Notes: a model not told the origin generated them from the letters alone. Positions 34,053-43,507 are shown, numbered from the stretch's first letter. The stretch is DNA of 60,534 bases from Erysipelotrichaceae bacterium (GCA_017539105.1 JAFYHQ010000028.1:1-60534), one strand, 5' to 3'. A program made the numbers and translations.

Positions 34053-36643
34053 ATCCGTTTCCTCATATTGTTGAAAATGTTAAAAATAAGGATCCCACCG
34101 ATTCCCACCAGTGCAAAGCTTATCGTCAGCAATAATCCGATATTGATCTTATGGTTATCGAAACCCATATTGTCTTTCGTCAGTTCTTCTCTCACATCTG
34201 ACAATGCATAATCGTTGATTCCGGGCATTTCCAGTATCTCATATGCCCCTATTTCATTGATCATGAAGATGACCGTATCCTTTGTCTGCAATGTCCGGCA
34301 TTTGACGATATCCCCATCCGTATCCAGATGATAGACCGCATAGATATAGCCATCTTTTTTCTCATTGATCGCAAGCTGCACGATCGCAGGACCTTGCAGT
34401 TCGATGTCTTCATAATTGAAACGGAACGAAAGATCGATACCCAGTACCGGCGCGAATCCATATCCCGAAGCAAAGCGTACGATTTTTTCTTCGTCTGTCG
34501 TTTTTATCTTATCGGCATCCACATAGTACGTATCATTCACATAGATGAACGTATCCAGATCAGGCAAAGACAAGTCAAGACCCGAAATGCCAAGATCCAG
34601 TTCTACGCCATAATCGTTGATTACGTAATTGCGATCGGATGTTTCTTTCAACTTATGATCGATCTTGCGGATCTCGTTGAAAGAGAAAGGATAAGAAGAT
34701 TTAAGAATGTTTCCTTTGATGTAGGCATAATCTTCTTTCTCTAGAGCTTCGCGGATCTTTCTATCGGTCGTTTCCTTTTGGGAAGAGACTTCGATTCTGG
34801 CGTTCATTTTAAGACCGCAGTAACGGATCATGATCTCCTGCGAACCTTCCGTATCGGGATCATAACCATCGATCATATCGCTGCAAAGAGGGATTTCGGC
34901 ATATCCGTCATCGGCATAATAGACGGCCAGAGAAACGCCTCTCAGATCGATCGGTTCATGAAACGACATCTTTTGGAATGTTCCTGCCAGAGCGATGTCT
35001 CTGATCTCTCTGTACTGAGCCAATCCATTCTCATCGTAACCTGTAAATTCACAGCCATCCTTGACAGGAACGACAGACAGATCCTCTTTGGCTTTCAGTT
35101 CCAGGGAATGATAGCCATGATAAGCGCCCCCGTTGAAATCATAATGTTTCGTTTCAAAACTCTCTTCCTGGATCTTATCGGGATTGAGAATGATCGTAAA
35201 AAGATCTTTTGCGACATAAGCGACAGACTTCCCGGGATCATAGAGATATTCGAAAGAATAACTGCTGTCGATACGGATCTTGTATGATTCTTCCGTTTCT
35301 TCAAGAATAATGAAAGATGATTCATGGACCTCTTTCAGGCGGTATTTCAAGACATTCAGCTGCGCATCGGAATAGAAGTTTGCCTTAGGCGCATCGATGA
35401 TCAGTCCCAACGCATAACGGTTTCTATCGCGGTTTCCGAAAGCCTGGTCCAGTTTATCGTAAGTCGCAGCGATCTTTTCGCCATAGTACGGATCCAGGGA
35501 ATAATTCACATTGATCCCGCCCAGTTTGTTTCCTAAGTAAGTGCCGCTGTAGTCCTTGCGCAGATGGTCCGCAAAACGGCCGGAAATCAGATACTTGCTG
35601 AAAGAGCGGATGGAATCGGAAACTGAAGCATAGCGATCCGCTTCCGCTTCTTCTTCCTTGTCATAAGCGGCGGACAGATAAAGATTATTCTTCGCATAAG
35701 ATTTCAGAGATTTTCCATAAGAAGATTCATTGATCGCCGATGACAGCAGCAACATGCCGTTTGTTCCATAAAGATACTGGCACGTAATGAAATCCCCTTC
35801 CGTACCCACAAGCTGGGAACGGTTCACTTCGTCGTTTGCTCCATCCTGATTCCAATCGAGGTAATGATCCAGGCGCTGATCCAGACCGAGTATTTCATAA
35901 AAGTAATGATTCAGTTCTTCTGTTGTATAAACGCTGTAGGAACGGTATGGAAGATACTGATAGTAGTTGTAGTACGGTTCTTCGTTGACTGCGTTTTCAT
36001 AGGCCTCATTGCGATAATCATCGCTCATCAGATAGAAATCGTCATAGAAATGATGGCCGTCGTAACTGAAATAATCGCCTTCCGGAAGCGAAATCTTATC
36101 ATGCAGTTCTATGGCATATGCGATAAAACCGCTGTCTGTTTCCGTTCTGACATTGTGAACCAACGAACCGTTTTCGTAATGGTAATAGCTGGGTTTCGTT
36201 TTGAGAGACTCGTACGGATGCAGAGTCACATCATCGATATCCACATAGCCCGTATCTCCGGAGAGCTTGAAATAGACTTTCTTTCCATCTTTGGAACTGT
36301 AGAGATAGGCTGCATCCGCTCCGTAGCAGGCATTCAGATAATCTTCCTGATCCCGTATCGTTGAATGATAGACGGTATTGATCGTACAGGCTTTATCGCT
36401 ATGAAACTCTACGATCCCATATTCCATCTGCAGGATCTTCCCGTTCTGCTTCAGAAGCAGATTCGTATAGTCTTCCAGATGTTCGACATAAAAACGATAT
36501 GCCTCGTCATACTTCTCGCTTTCCAGCAGAATCGTTTCCTGATCAGTCACCTGAAAATGGTCCGTTTCCGCATGGATACGAAAAGGACTTATGACATAAG
36601 TCAGACAGACAACCGCAAGTAAAAAACGCCTGATACCTATCAC
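33986..36643 (-). CDS. Large membrane-anchored glucosaminidase-domain protein
   Basis: Predicted exported protein of 885 residues. A signal peptide covers residues 1-25 (ending RIHAE). Residues about 285-405 resemble the bacterial N-acetylglucosaminidase fold: LYGTNGMLLLSSAINESSYG, with the likely catalytic E306, then SYAKNNLYLSAAYD and the FADHLRKDYSGTYLGN segment. The central region is beta-rich with an Ig-like stretch (EPIDLRGVSLAVYYADDGY), and a membrane segment at about 835-858 (KINIGLLLTISFALVGIGG) is followed by a basic tail of about 27 residues. This suits an autolysin held in the membrane facing the wall. The tail coding sequence overlaps rluB by 67 nt, an unusually long overlap. Confidence 0.75.
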   Translation of the reverse strand: MIGIRRFLLAVVCLTYVISPFRIHAETDHFQVTDQETILLESEKYDEAYRFYVEHLEDYTNLLLKQNGKILQMEYGIVEFHSDKACTINTVYHSTIRDQEDYLNACYGADAAYLYSSKDGKKVYFKLSGDTGYVDIDDVTLHPYESLKTKPSYYHYENGSLVHNVRTETDSGFIAYAIELHDKISLPEGDYFSYDGHHFYDDFYLMSDDYRNEAYENAVNEEPYYNYYQYLPYRSYSVYTTEELNHYFYEILGLDQRLDHYLDWNQDGANDEVNRSQLVGTEGDFITCQYLYGTNGMLLLSSAINESSYGKSLKSYAKNNLYLSAAYDKEEEAEADRYASVSDSIRSFSKYLISGRFADHLRKDYSGTYLGNKLGGINVNYSLDPYYGEKIAATYDKLDQAFGNRDRNRYALGLIIDAPKANFYSDAQLNVLKYRLKEVHESSFIILEETEESYKIRIDSSYSFEYLYDPGKSVAYVAKDLFTIILNPDKIQEESFETKHYDFNGGAYHGYHSLELKAKEDLSVVPVKDGCEFTGYDENGLAQYREIRDIALAGTFQKMSFHEPIDLRGVSLAVYYADDGYAEIPLCSDMIDGYDPDTEGSQEIMIRYCGLKMNARIEVSSQKETTDRKIREALEKEDYAYIKGNILKSSYPFSFNEIRKIDHKLKETSDRNYVINDYGVELDLGISGLDLSLPDLDTFIYVNDTYYVDADKIKTTDEEKIVRFASGYGFAPVLGIDLSFRFNYEDIELQGPAIVQLAINEKKDGYIYAVYHLDTDGDIVKCRTLQTKDTVIFMINEIGAYEILEMPGINDYALSDVREELTKDNMGFDNHKINIGLLLTISFALVGIGGILIFNIFNNMRKRMWKDFRKSLQTAESVPEEKQKN

Positions 36644-36656
36644 ATTTCAATTCTAC

Positions 36657-36679
36657 AACAAAAAAGGCTTTTCAGCCTT
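36657..36679 (-). terminator. Intrinsic terminator after the sortase-like gene
   Basis: Stem AAGGCT / AGCCTT with loop GAAA, followed by a T run on the minus strand. The stop codon TGA (36672-36674) lies across stem and loop. Confidence 0.75.
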
Positions 36680-37568
36680 CGAAAGGAATGACCTCGATCT
36701 GCTTCAGCACCAGGATCTCGAAGAGTTCCCCCGTATGACCCGAGATGCATGTCTGCAGCGTCAAGGTCTTATCCGAGGTCGTCAGCCGCGCTCCGGTCGA
36801 ATACAGCTGAAGCGAAGTGATCGCATTGATATAATTCTGGTAATACTTTTCATCGTAATAGCCCAGATAATCATCGTAATTGTATTCCGTACGCCAGTAT
36901 TGGCAGTCATTGTAATGCGGGCTTTCGGGAGTCGCATCGAATTCATAGACGACAGCTACGACATATCTGCGGATCTCCTTTTCCAGAACCAGAGTCACAA
37001 AACGGTTTTCTTCGTAGTTCTCCGCTTCCAGAAGCTTCTCCAACGGCGTAAACGCCTTGATTCTTTCTTCATCGTTCCAGACCGAGAAATGATGGCCATA
37101 AATAATCAGATTCTCGTCATCCAGTTCATTGCGGTAATCCATGAAAACGGAACCGCCATGGTCATTGTAGTCATATTCTCCGGTTTTCCAGTAGGTCCAG
37201 ATGTAGACATCGTTTCCGGTATATCCGGTCGGATCTTTCACCAGGGAACCGCCTTGCGTATAGAACTGATACAGTTCTCCATTCGGCTTATAGACGTCTT
37301 TCGCCTGTACGACCGATTCACTGATCAGTCCGGAATCAAAGAACAGTTCTCCGACATAATCCTCATTGATCTGCTTATTCTCCTGCCAGATGCCTCTCAG
37401 GCGTTCGATTTCAGGATCGATCGTCGGTTCGACATCGATTGGCGTATCGGTTTCGGGATCGGATGGCCTGATTTTGTCCTTAAGAAAATATACCCAGGAA
37501 CCCGCCAGGGATAATACCAGAAGAACGATGACAATGACTGTAAATTTATTAGGGTTCTTGTTATTCAT
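36672..37568 (-). CDS. Sortase-like protein (class B-like) without the catalytic arginine
   Basis: Sortases join surface proteins to peptidoglycan by a Cys-His-Arg mechanism. Here one N-terminal membrane anchor (residues 9-29) precedes a sortase-B-like domain: GNDVYIWTYWKTGEYDYND, the His region LIIYGHHFSVWNDE (H159), and the cysteine motif TLTLQTCISGHTG (C274). In active sortases an arginine follows the cysteine by about eight residues; the 24 residues after C274 (ending ILVLKQIEVIPFEG) contain none. It may be degenerate, or use another residue. It is the last gene of the operon that begins with the response regulator, overlapping vanY by 8 nt. No sorting-signal substrate occurs in the window. 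Confidence 0.75.
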   Translation of the reverse strand: MNNKNPNKFTVIVIVLLVLSLAGSWVYFLKDKIRPSDPETDTPIDVEPTIDPEIERLRGIWQENKQINEDYVGELFFDSGLISESVVQAKDVYKPNGELYQFYTQGGSLVKDPTGYTGNDVYIWTYWKTGEYDYNDHGGSVFMDYRNELDDENLIIYGHHFSVWNDEERIKAFTPLEKLLEAENYEENRFVTLVLEKEIRRYVVAVVYEFDATPESPHYNDCQYWRTEYNYDDYLGYYDEKYYQNYINAITSLQLYSTGARLTTSDKTLTLQTCISGHTGELFEILVLKQIEVIPFEG

Positions 37569-38577
37569 GATCCTCTATAAAACACGCATAGTATTCATCA
37601 AAAGTGATGCCTCTTTCATAAATATCGGTCGCGACTTCCACTCCTACATAACGGATATGCCAGGCTTCCCAGATATAGCCGGTAATTTCTTCTTTGTTTT
37701 GCGGAAATCGGATGATGAAGCCGTACTTATGGGCGTTCTCTGCCAGCCAATCGGATGCCGGATACTGGCCGAAATCATCGATGTAGATGCCAGGGATACA
37801 GACATCGGCACACAGGCCCGTCTGATGCTCGGAAAGACCCGGTCTGGCGGAATAGCTGTCGACTACCTCCTGGGGATCTCTCTGCAGATACTTGTCATAG
37901 ACGGCAACCTGATAGTCATAGGAACGGTAAGGCGATACGACTCTTATATTATAACCCAGTTTATAAGCGTCATCATGCAACAGCTTGAATGCAGCATATG
38001 CTTCTTCTCTGAGATAACCCTTGCCGTATTCGCTCTCGACGCCAACCAGATCCTCCGGCTCATAATCCGCAGCCAGCGTATAATACTTGTTCACCAGGAT
38101 CAGATAGCCCTTCGACATATCGGTTTCTTTGATCTCTGTAAAGAACGGCTTATACGTACCCGTATTGACGACTTCCATCATCTGACGCACGGAAGGATAC
38201 TGATCCAGATACTGCAGATACAGCTCTTCATAAGCAGGGATATAATAATCGCTCTCATAGATCTCTTTCATGCGAAAGATCGTATTTTCATCCAACAGAC
38301 CCTGATTGACCATCTCCATCATTTTATCATTGGAAAGCGTTCCATAGTAGCGCAGATACTCCTCAAGATGATCCACTTCGAAATAAGGAGATACCAGAAG
38401 TTCCGAATAATGTTCGTCATAAGTTTCGATAAACTGCTTCTGCTGTGTTTCCGGCAAGGAACAGATCACCCGGATCGCTTCTTCCGTATATCCTAAAATG
38501 CGCAGTTTGTCCTCTACTGTTTCCTTTTTGCAGGCACATAAACCAAGCAGCAGCAATAATATCAGTACTCTTTTCAT
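37561..38577 (-). CDS. VanY-like D-alanyl-D-alanine carboxypeptidase lipoprotein
   Basis: Peptidase of family M15B that removes the terminal D-Ala from pentapeptide stems. The lipobox LLGLCAC places the anchor cysteine at about residue 16. The zinc and catalytic motifs are visible: SEHQTGLCADVC and WEAWHIRYVG, with the substrate loop VVSPYRSYDYQVAVYDKYL before them. It is 338 residues including an N-terminal helical region. It is coupled to the 27-residue membrane peptide upstream (2 nt) and to the sortase-like gene downstream (8-nt overlap). The company of ddl and murF says it trims the dipeptide they supply. Confidence 0.88.
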   Translation of the reverse strand: MKRVLILLLLLGLCACKKETVEDKLRILGYTEEAIRVICSLPETQQKQFIETYDEHYSELLVSPYFEVDHLEEYLRYYGTLSNDKMMEMVNQGLLDENTIFRMKEIYESDYYIPAYEELYLQYLDQYPSVRQMMEVVNTGTYKPFFTEIKETDMSKGYLILVNKYYTLAADYEPEDLVGVESEYGKGYLREEAYAAFKLLHDDAYKLGYNIRVVSPYRSYDYQVAVYDKYLQRDPQEVVDSYSARPGLSEHQTGLCADVCIPGIYIDDFGQYPASDWLAENAHKYGFIIRFPQNKEEITGYIWEAWHIRYVGVEVATDIYERGITFDEYYACFIEDHE

Positions 38578-38579
38578 AC

Positions 38580-38663
38580 CTACACCGCCAGCGACAATAC
38601 CGAGATTGCCACAAACAACAGGATCATAACGATAATGATGACTTTTCTAATCGTGTTTTGCAT
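38580..38663 (-). CDS. 27-residue putative membrane peptide
   Basis: A short frame starts inside the end of ddl (17-nt overlap) and stops 2 nt before the vanY start. The product begins MQNTIRKVIIIV and is almost wholly hydrophobic to its end LSLAV, a single membrane helix with three basic or polar residues in front. No clear ribosome binding site except the stretch TTGGATGG. It fits exactly in the gap between two coupled genes. Function unknown; a random frame of this size is possible, but the membrane pattern and exact fit argue for a gene. Confidence 0.4.
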   Translation of the reverse strand: MQNTIRKVIIIVMILLFVAISVLSLAV

Positions 38664-39831
38664 AACCATCCAAGATATTCGTATCAAACGACCAGGTCTT
38701 ATGAGACCTTAACGTATAACGCTTCAAAGCATTCTCGATCAGCAAGTCGCATTCCTGATCGAAAGACAATCCGTTCTCTTTCCAGAGATAGAACGCCAAA
38801 GAACCAGGGATCGTATTGATCTCGTTGCAGTAGACCTTGTCTGTCGCATTATCGATCATGAAATCGATACGGACACAGCCGTGGCAGTTGAGGATCTTGA
38901 AGACTTTGGCAGCGACTTCTTCGATGGTTTTCTGCTGCTTCTTTGGAAGATCGGCAGGAACTTTCCGAATCGTGGAAGCCATGCCCTTTGACGCTCCTTT
39001 TGAAGCAGGAGCCTTCAGTTTCTTGCTTCCCTTGGAACCGTTCGGATTGTATTTCTTATCGAAAGTCAGAGTCCCATTCGTCACTTCTTCGATGACCGAT
39101 ACCTTGCAATCTTCCTGCGTACCGATCACGGAAATATTGACTTCTTTCAGATCCTTGATCATCCTCTCTACAACGACCTTGAAATCATACTTGAGACATT
39201 CATTGATCTTATCCATGAATTCTTTCTGGGTCCTGATGATTTCGATACCGATCGAACTTCCGAGATTAGCCGGTTTGGCAATCAGTGGGAAGCCGATCTT
39301 TTTCGCTTCGGCCAAGGCAGCTTTCGGATCTTCAGCGAAATCTTTGCTGTAGATGACAAAATGATCGACCATCGGGATCCCTTCCGCCTTGAAGACATCT
39401 TTCATAACCGCCTTATCCTGACCGATCGCTCCGCCCAGGACATCGCAGGAAGTATATGGAATATCCAGGAACTCCAAAAAACCGGCAAGGGAGCCATCTT
39501 CGACATTGGTTCCATGAACGACAGGGAACGCGATATCGATGATCTGTTCCTTCCTGATCAGGCCATTCACGTTGCGTACTTTTACGGTATTGCCGTCTTT
39601 ATAGAGGACGACTTTGTCTAACGTCTTGCCCGGATCCTTGACGATCGAAGAATAGTTCTTCAGATCGATCAAAGCCTCTCCGGTATAGAACTCGTTGTCC
39701 TTGGAGATATAGATCGGCAACACTTCATATTTTTCACCGTCCAACGCATGAATGACCTGGTTCGCGCTGATGCAGCTGATCTCATGCTCTGTGGATTTTC
39801 CCCCAAAAAATACTGCTACTCTTTTTTTCAT
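38647..39831 (-). CDS. ddl: D-alanine--D-alanine ligase
   Basis: ATP-grasp enzyme that makes the D-Ala-D-Ala dipeptide for the wall. N-terminal motif VAVFFGGKSTEHEIS, ATP-grasp parts FPLIAKPANLGSSIGI and CVRIDFMIDNATDKVYCNEINTI-type strands (VRIDFMID and YCNEINTIPGSLAFYLW). I set the start at 39831 by spacing to AGGAG; 394 residues. The substrate loop before VPADL is long and rich in K, S, G and A (residues about 250-280: GSKGSKKLKAPASKG), a region that sets D-Ala versus D-Lac preference in this family. It follows murF after 10 nt. A plain Ddl role is most likely. Confidence 0.9.
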   Translation of the reverse strand: MKKRVAVFFGGKSTEHEISCISANQVIHALDGEKYEVLPIYISKDNEFYTGEALIDLKNYSSIVKDPGKTLDKVVLYKDGNTVKVRNVNGLIRKEQIIDIAFPVVHGTNVEDGSLAGFLEFLDIPYTSCDVLGGAIGQDKAVMKDVFKAEGIPMVDHFVIYSKDFAEDPKAALAEAKKIGFPLIAKPANLGSSIGIEIIRTQKEFMDKINECLKYDFKVVVERMIKDLKEVNISVIGTQEDCKVSVIEEVTNGTLTFDKKYNPNGSKGSKKLKAPASKGASKGMASTIRKVPADLPKKQQKTIEEVAAKVFKILNCHGCVRIDFMIDNATDKVYCNEINTIPGSLAFYLWKENGLSFDQECDLLIENALKRYTLRSHKTWSFDTNILDGYAKHD

Positions 39832-39841
39832 AGACATGCTC

Positions 39842-41413
39842 CTATACATTAAACGCATCAGGCAGATCGTTTTCCAGCAAGATCGTATCTGCGCTGCTGA
39901 AATTCTTATATACGTAAGTCAAAGCTTCATTGACTGTCTTGAAGACATGGACATGCGCAAGGTCGAACGCGGCTTCTTTCAGACCGGCATAGATCGGTTC
40001 CGTCTGTTTCTCGCCGACAAGAATGACTTCATCCGCCTTGCCAGGCATATATTTTCCGAATTCTTTATTGGCATCGTACTGTATCGTACCCAGATCGATC
40101 ATGCCCGGAGTCACGATCACGCGTTTTCCCGGCATCATGGATAAGACATCCAAGGCATTCTTTGAGCCTTCCGGGTTTGCGTTGAAGGCGTCATCGATGA
40201 ACGTGAGATTGCTGATCTTCTTTATCTGCAGACGATGCTCGACCTGCCGCACATTCCGTACGCGCTGCTGTATCGTACGAAGATCCATTCCCAGTTCGAT
40301 CGCGACAGCGATACCTAGAAGGATATTCGTGATATTGTGCTTCCCTAATAACGATGTTGTGAACTTGTAGTTATGATTGTTGATCTTCACCGTAAATGTA
40401 CTGCCATCCTTTGTATAACGAAGGTCTTTGGCAACATAGTCCGCTTCGATATCGGCTGTTGCGACTGTGATTACTTTGCATCTGTTTCTGATCTTGTAAC
40501 TGCGGATATATTCGTTATCGGCATTCAGGAAGGCGATTCCATCCGGCGGAAGCAGTTCGACTTCCTGCATCTTCTCATAGATGATATTCTCCAGATCATG
40601 GAACGTATTGAGATGCTGCTTGCCGATCGAGGTGACGATGCCATACTGCGGTTTCACGAAATCCATCAGATAGCTGATATCCCCTACCTTGTCCGCACCC
40701 ATCTCGCAAAGGAAGATCTCATGGATCGGTTTCAGTTCTTCCCTGATCGTTCTGGTGATGCCCATCGGTGTATTGTAGGAAGCGGGAGTCATCAGCGTAT
40801 AGCGGTCATAGGAGATGATATCGTTGATGATATTCTTCGTTGAAGTCTTGCCATACGAGCCGGTAATGCCGATCTTCAAAAGATCATCCTGGCTGTTTAA
40901 AATCGCTCTGGCTTCATTCTCGTAATGTTTCTTGATCAGATATTCCATCGGCATCGTCAATAAAGCCATCGGATAGATCAGAAGATAAGACAGCGCAATC
41001 ACGGAAATGCCTAAAAGATCTTCTTTCATGAAATGCATTGCCAATGCGATATAGGCGATCATCAGCAAGCCCAGGACCACGATCTGTCGCTTGACTCTGG
41101 CAGTTACTACAAGATCCTTGATATATGTTTTCTTTGTTTCCGCATATAAAAGATAAATAGCGAAACACACCGTAACAAGCAGGCAAAGCAGCGATCCGTT
41201 CTTTCTGAATAACGTACCGATCAGCAGCACGATGATGATATAGATGAACGTAACGGATAACCTGATATTATTCTTATTGAACAGCCATTTGGAATAACGG
41301 TACAGTTCATAATGATTCTGCTGGAACATCTGCAAAGCATGTTTCATGTATACGAAAGCGAATGAACCGAAAACAGCCAGATATAAAAGGATAATAAAAA
41401 TATTACTTCTCAT
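39842..41413 (-). CDS. murF: MurF-type Mur ligase with membrane domain
   Basis: Adds D-Ala-D-Ala to UDP-MurNAc-tripeptide. The ligase core runs from about residue 175: Walker loop GITGSYGKTSTKNIIND, then FLCEMGADKVGDISYL and later VRQVEHRLQIKK and TFIDDAFNANPEGSKNALD, which are MurF-like. Before it, residues 1-160 carry about five membrane segments (residues 3-22, 52-68, 73-90, 107-125, 128-150), absent from Escherichia coli MurF. The whole is 523 residues. The gene overlaps the hydrolase by 11 nt and precedes ddl. Alternative: another amide ligase of the Mur family, but the position next to ddl favours MurF. Confidence 0.85.
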   Translation of the reverse strand: MRSNIFIILLYLAVFGSFAFVYMKHALQMFQQNHYELYRYSKWLFNKNNIRLSVTFIYIIIVLLIGTLFRKNGSLLCLLVTVCFAIYLLYAETKKTYIKDLVVTARVKRQIVVLGLLMIAYIALAMHFMKEDLLGISVIALSYLLIYPMALLTMPMEYLIKKHYENEARAILNSQDDLLKIGITGSYGKTSTKNIINDIISYDRYTLMTPASYNTPMGITRTIREELKPIHEIFLCEMGADKVGDISYLMDFVKPQYGIVTSIGKQHLNTFHDLENIIYEKMQEVELLPPDGIAFLNADNEYIRSYKIRNRCKVITVATADIEADYVAKDLRYTKDGSTFTVKINNHNYKFTTSLLGKHNITNILLGIAVAIELGMDLRTIQQRVRNVRQVEHRLQIKKISNLTFIDDAFNANPEGSKNALDVLSMMPGKRVIVTPGMIDLGTIQYDANKEFGKYMPGKADEVILVGEKQTEPIYAGLKEAAFDLAHVHVFKTVNEALTYVYKNFSSADTILLENDLPDAFNV

Positions 41414-42164
41414 ATTCGCTCCTTAAGAAAGCATCCAGCACGAGATTGAAACGCTGCGCCTGATGGATATAGGCATAGTGATCGTCGTTTTCGAAAATGA
41501 TCAGTGTCGCATCCGGCATCAGCTGTTCCATCTGCTTTCCCTGCCATAAAGGCGTGGCATCATCGTTTTCTCCGAATACCAGCAGAGTTTCGACATCGAT
41601 TTCAGGCAGGATTTCTTTCACATCCTCATTGACCACTCTAACGAACGTTTCACGCATCACGCCGCTGCTGTTGCGGTAATCCTCGCTGCCCGCGTTCTTC
41701 TGCAGAAGATCCCGATACTTCCGCAACGGTTTGATACTGAGGATCTTCTTACCCAGTTTATAACCGTACACTTTAATGTAGTAAGACAAATCACGCTTAT
41801 CTCTTATCCCTGCCGCTCCGGTCAGAACCATTTTGCGCACGGGATGCTTATGGGCATATCTGAAAGCGACCCGGCAGCCAAAAGAGTGCGCAATGATGAT
41901 CGGCTCTTCGATCTTCTGTTTCTGACAGAAATCATACAAAAAACTGGCATAGTCTTCGGTATTCCAGGCGACAGGAGGTTCCGATGACTGACCGAAACCC
42001 GGAAAATCGATATTGTATACGATAAAATGCTTCTTCAGCGATTCTCCGATAAAAGCCATCAGCTCGCTCGAAGTACCCCAGCCATGAAGCAGGATCACCT
42101 TCTTGCCTTTGTTTCCATATTTCTCGTAATAGAGTTCGATATCATCGATCACAACAGTGCTCAT
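41403..42164 (-). CDS. Alpha/beta hydrolase
   Basis: Alpha/beta-fold hydrolase of 253 residues, no signal peptide, hence cytosolic. The oxyanion region is LLHGWGTSSELM, the nucleophile elbow is IIAHSFGCRVAF, the acid is in LLVFGENDDATPLW and a histidine in FENDDHYAYIH. This is the pattern of small esterases and lipases; the substrate cannot be given. It overlaps the histidine kinase by 4 nt and murF by 11 nt, so it is fixed in the envelope operon, where it might act on a wall or lipid ester (inference). Confidence 0.8.
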   Translation of the reverse strand: MSTVVIDDIELYYEKYGNKGKKVILLHGWGTSSELMAFIGESLKKHFIVYNIDFPGFGQSSEPPVAWNTEDYASFLYDFCQKQKIEEPIIIAHSFGCRVAFRYAHKHPVRKMVLTGAAGIRDKRDLSYYIKVYGYKLGKKILSIKPLRKYRDLLQKNAGSEDYRNSSGVMRETFVRVVNEDVKEILPEIDVETLLVFGENDDATPLWQGKQMEQLMPDATLIIFENDDHYAYIHQAQRFNLVLDAFLRSEYEK

Positions 42165-43507
42165 GTTTCAATTATACTCTTTTTATCATTTCTTTTCCGT
42201 GGCAGTTTCTTCATCTTCTTGTTGGCATAAATGCGGAAGACCACGCCTTCGTTCATGTTTTCGCCCGTTACGGTATAGCCATAGGTTTCCGTAACCTTTT
42301 TGATAATGGAAAGACCCAATCCGAATTTTCCTTTATTTCCCTTCTCATAAGGCTTAAACAGCTTATCCAGCCGGTCTTTTTCAATGGCAGGGCCATCGTT
42401 GTACACTTCCAGAAGATTATCGCTCAAAGTGATGCGGATCAGGGAACGGGCATAACGTAAGGCATTATCCAGAAGATTCTCGATGACGACCCGCCACGGT
42501 TCCTCTTCGCCATGGAAATAGACATCGGGATCGATGTCGGTCTTGATCTTGATATCGTTTCTTAAGACTTCGCAGTCCAGGATCGCCTTATGAATGATCG
42601 GTTCCATATGCAGGTTCAGATAATTATTCCCGTTATCCACTAGATAACCCATCTTGTTGTAGGTGATCAGGGAATAGACTTTATTCTCCAGACGATCGGC
42701 ATTTTCGATGATGACATCGACGCTTTTTTCCAGCGTATCGTATGGATAGATGCCGTCCTTGATCGATTCGGAATAAGACTTGATGGTTGCGATCGGCGTC
42801 TTCAGGTCGTGGGAAATGTTCTGTATCATCTCGTCGCGGATGTGCTGCTGCTGCTCCAGCTGGTCATTCATGTTCACCAGGGCTTCCGCCACTTCACCGA
42901 TCTCGTCGTATCGGTTGACCGTGAGCGTCGCTTTCTCGCCTCTTCTGATCTTGTCGATATAGTTGATGATCAGATCCAACGGCCGGATCAGAGACATGAC
43001 CCACAGCAGGATCAGCATGATCAGTCCTCCGACCACGTAGAAGGTCATATTGATGACGCCGCTCAAAAGAGCGCTTCGAAACTCGTCACGGAAGTTGTTG
43101 CGGATGATCGAGATCAGACGGTAGTCTTCATCAAAACTGACGATGGAATAGACGATTGCCGTATTGTCTGCGATATACTTGCTGTCGATGATATTCTCTC
43201 CCGGATCGGTATTGATATGATCCAGGATCTCTTCGTATTCCTCGGGAACGTTGTTGAGATAACGTCCTGAAACCTGATTGTAGACGAAATGAACCACGTT
43301 CGATTCATTCAGATTCGCTCTGGTTTCCAGATACTCGTTCTGTGAACGATGGATATAGACATACATCTGAGTATCGGTAAACGTGTCGATATTCCGGTTG
43401 AGATAAGTGAATATAAAAAACAGCAGTACCGTAAAGGTAATGAAAACGATCGTTAAAAACTGCTGGATCAGCGTAAAATTGCTGAGCCAGATACGAAGTC
43501 TTTTCAT
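42161..43507 (-). CDS. Sensor histidine kinase
   Basis: Membrane kinase of 448 residues. Two membrane segments (about 17-36 and 157-178) enclose an outside sensor part of 120 residues. A HAMP domain follows (about 180-230), then the phospho-acceptor helix with His in MIQNISHDLKTPIATIKSY, then the ATPase part with N box VVIENLLDNALRYA, and G boxes KGKFGLGLSIIKKV. It overlaps both neighbours by 4 nt and pairs with the response regulator upstream. The rest of the operon makes and trims D-Ala-D-Ala, so the signal may be wall stress (inference). Confidence 0.93.
   Translation of the reverse strand: MKRLRIWLSNFTLIQQFLTIVFITFTVLLFFIFTYLNRNIDTFTDTQMYVYIHRSQNEYLETRANLNESNVVHFVYNQVSGRYLNNVPEEYEEILDHINTDPGENIIDSKYIADNTAIVYSIVSFDEDYRLISIIRNNFRDEFRSALLSGVINMTFYVVGGLIMLILLWVMSLIRPLDLIINYIDKIRRGEKATLTVNRYDEIGEVAEALVNMNDQLEQQQHIRDEMIQNISHDLKTPIATIKSYSESIKDGIYPYDTLEKSVDVIIENADRLENKVYSLITYNKMGYLVDNGNNYLNLHMEPIIHKAILDCEVLRNDIKIKTDIDPDVYFHGEEEPWRVVIENLLDNALRYARSLIRITLSDNLLEVYNDGPAIEKDRLDKLFKPYEKGNKGKFGLGLSIIKKVTETYGYTVTGENMNEGVVFRIYANKKMKKLPRKRNDKKSIIET

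Noticed and set aside
37366-38496. 376-codon plus-strand frame opposite vanY and the sortase-like gene
   Set aside because: The minus strand encodes clear M15 and sortase motifs; the plus frame is a by-product of codon bias.
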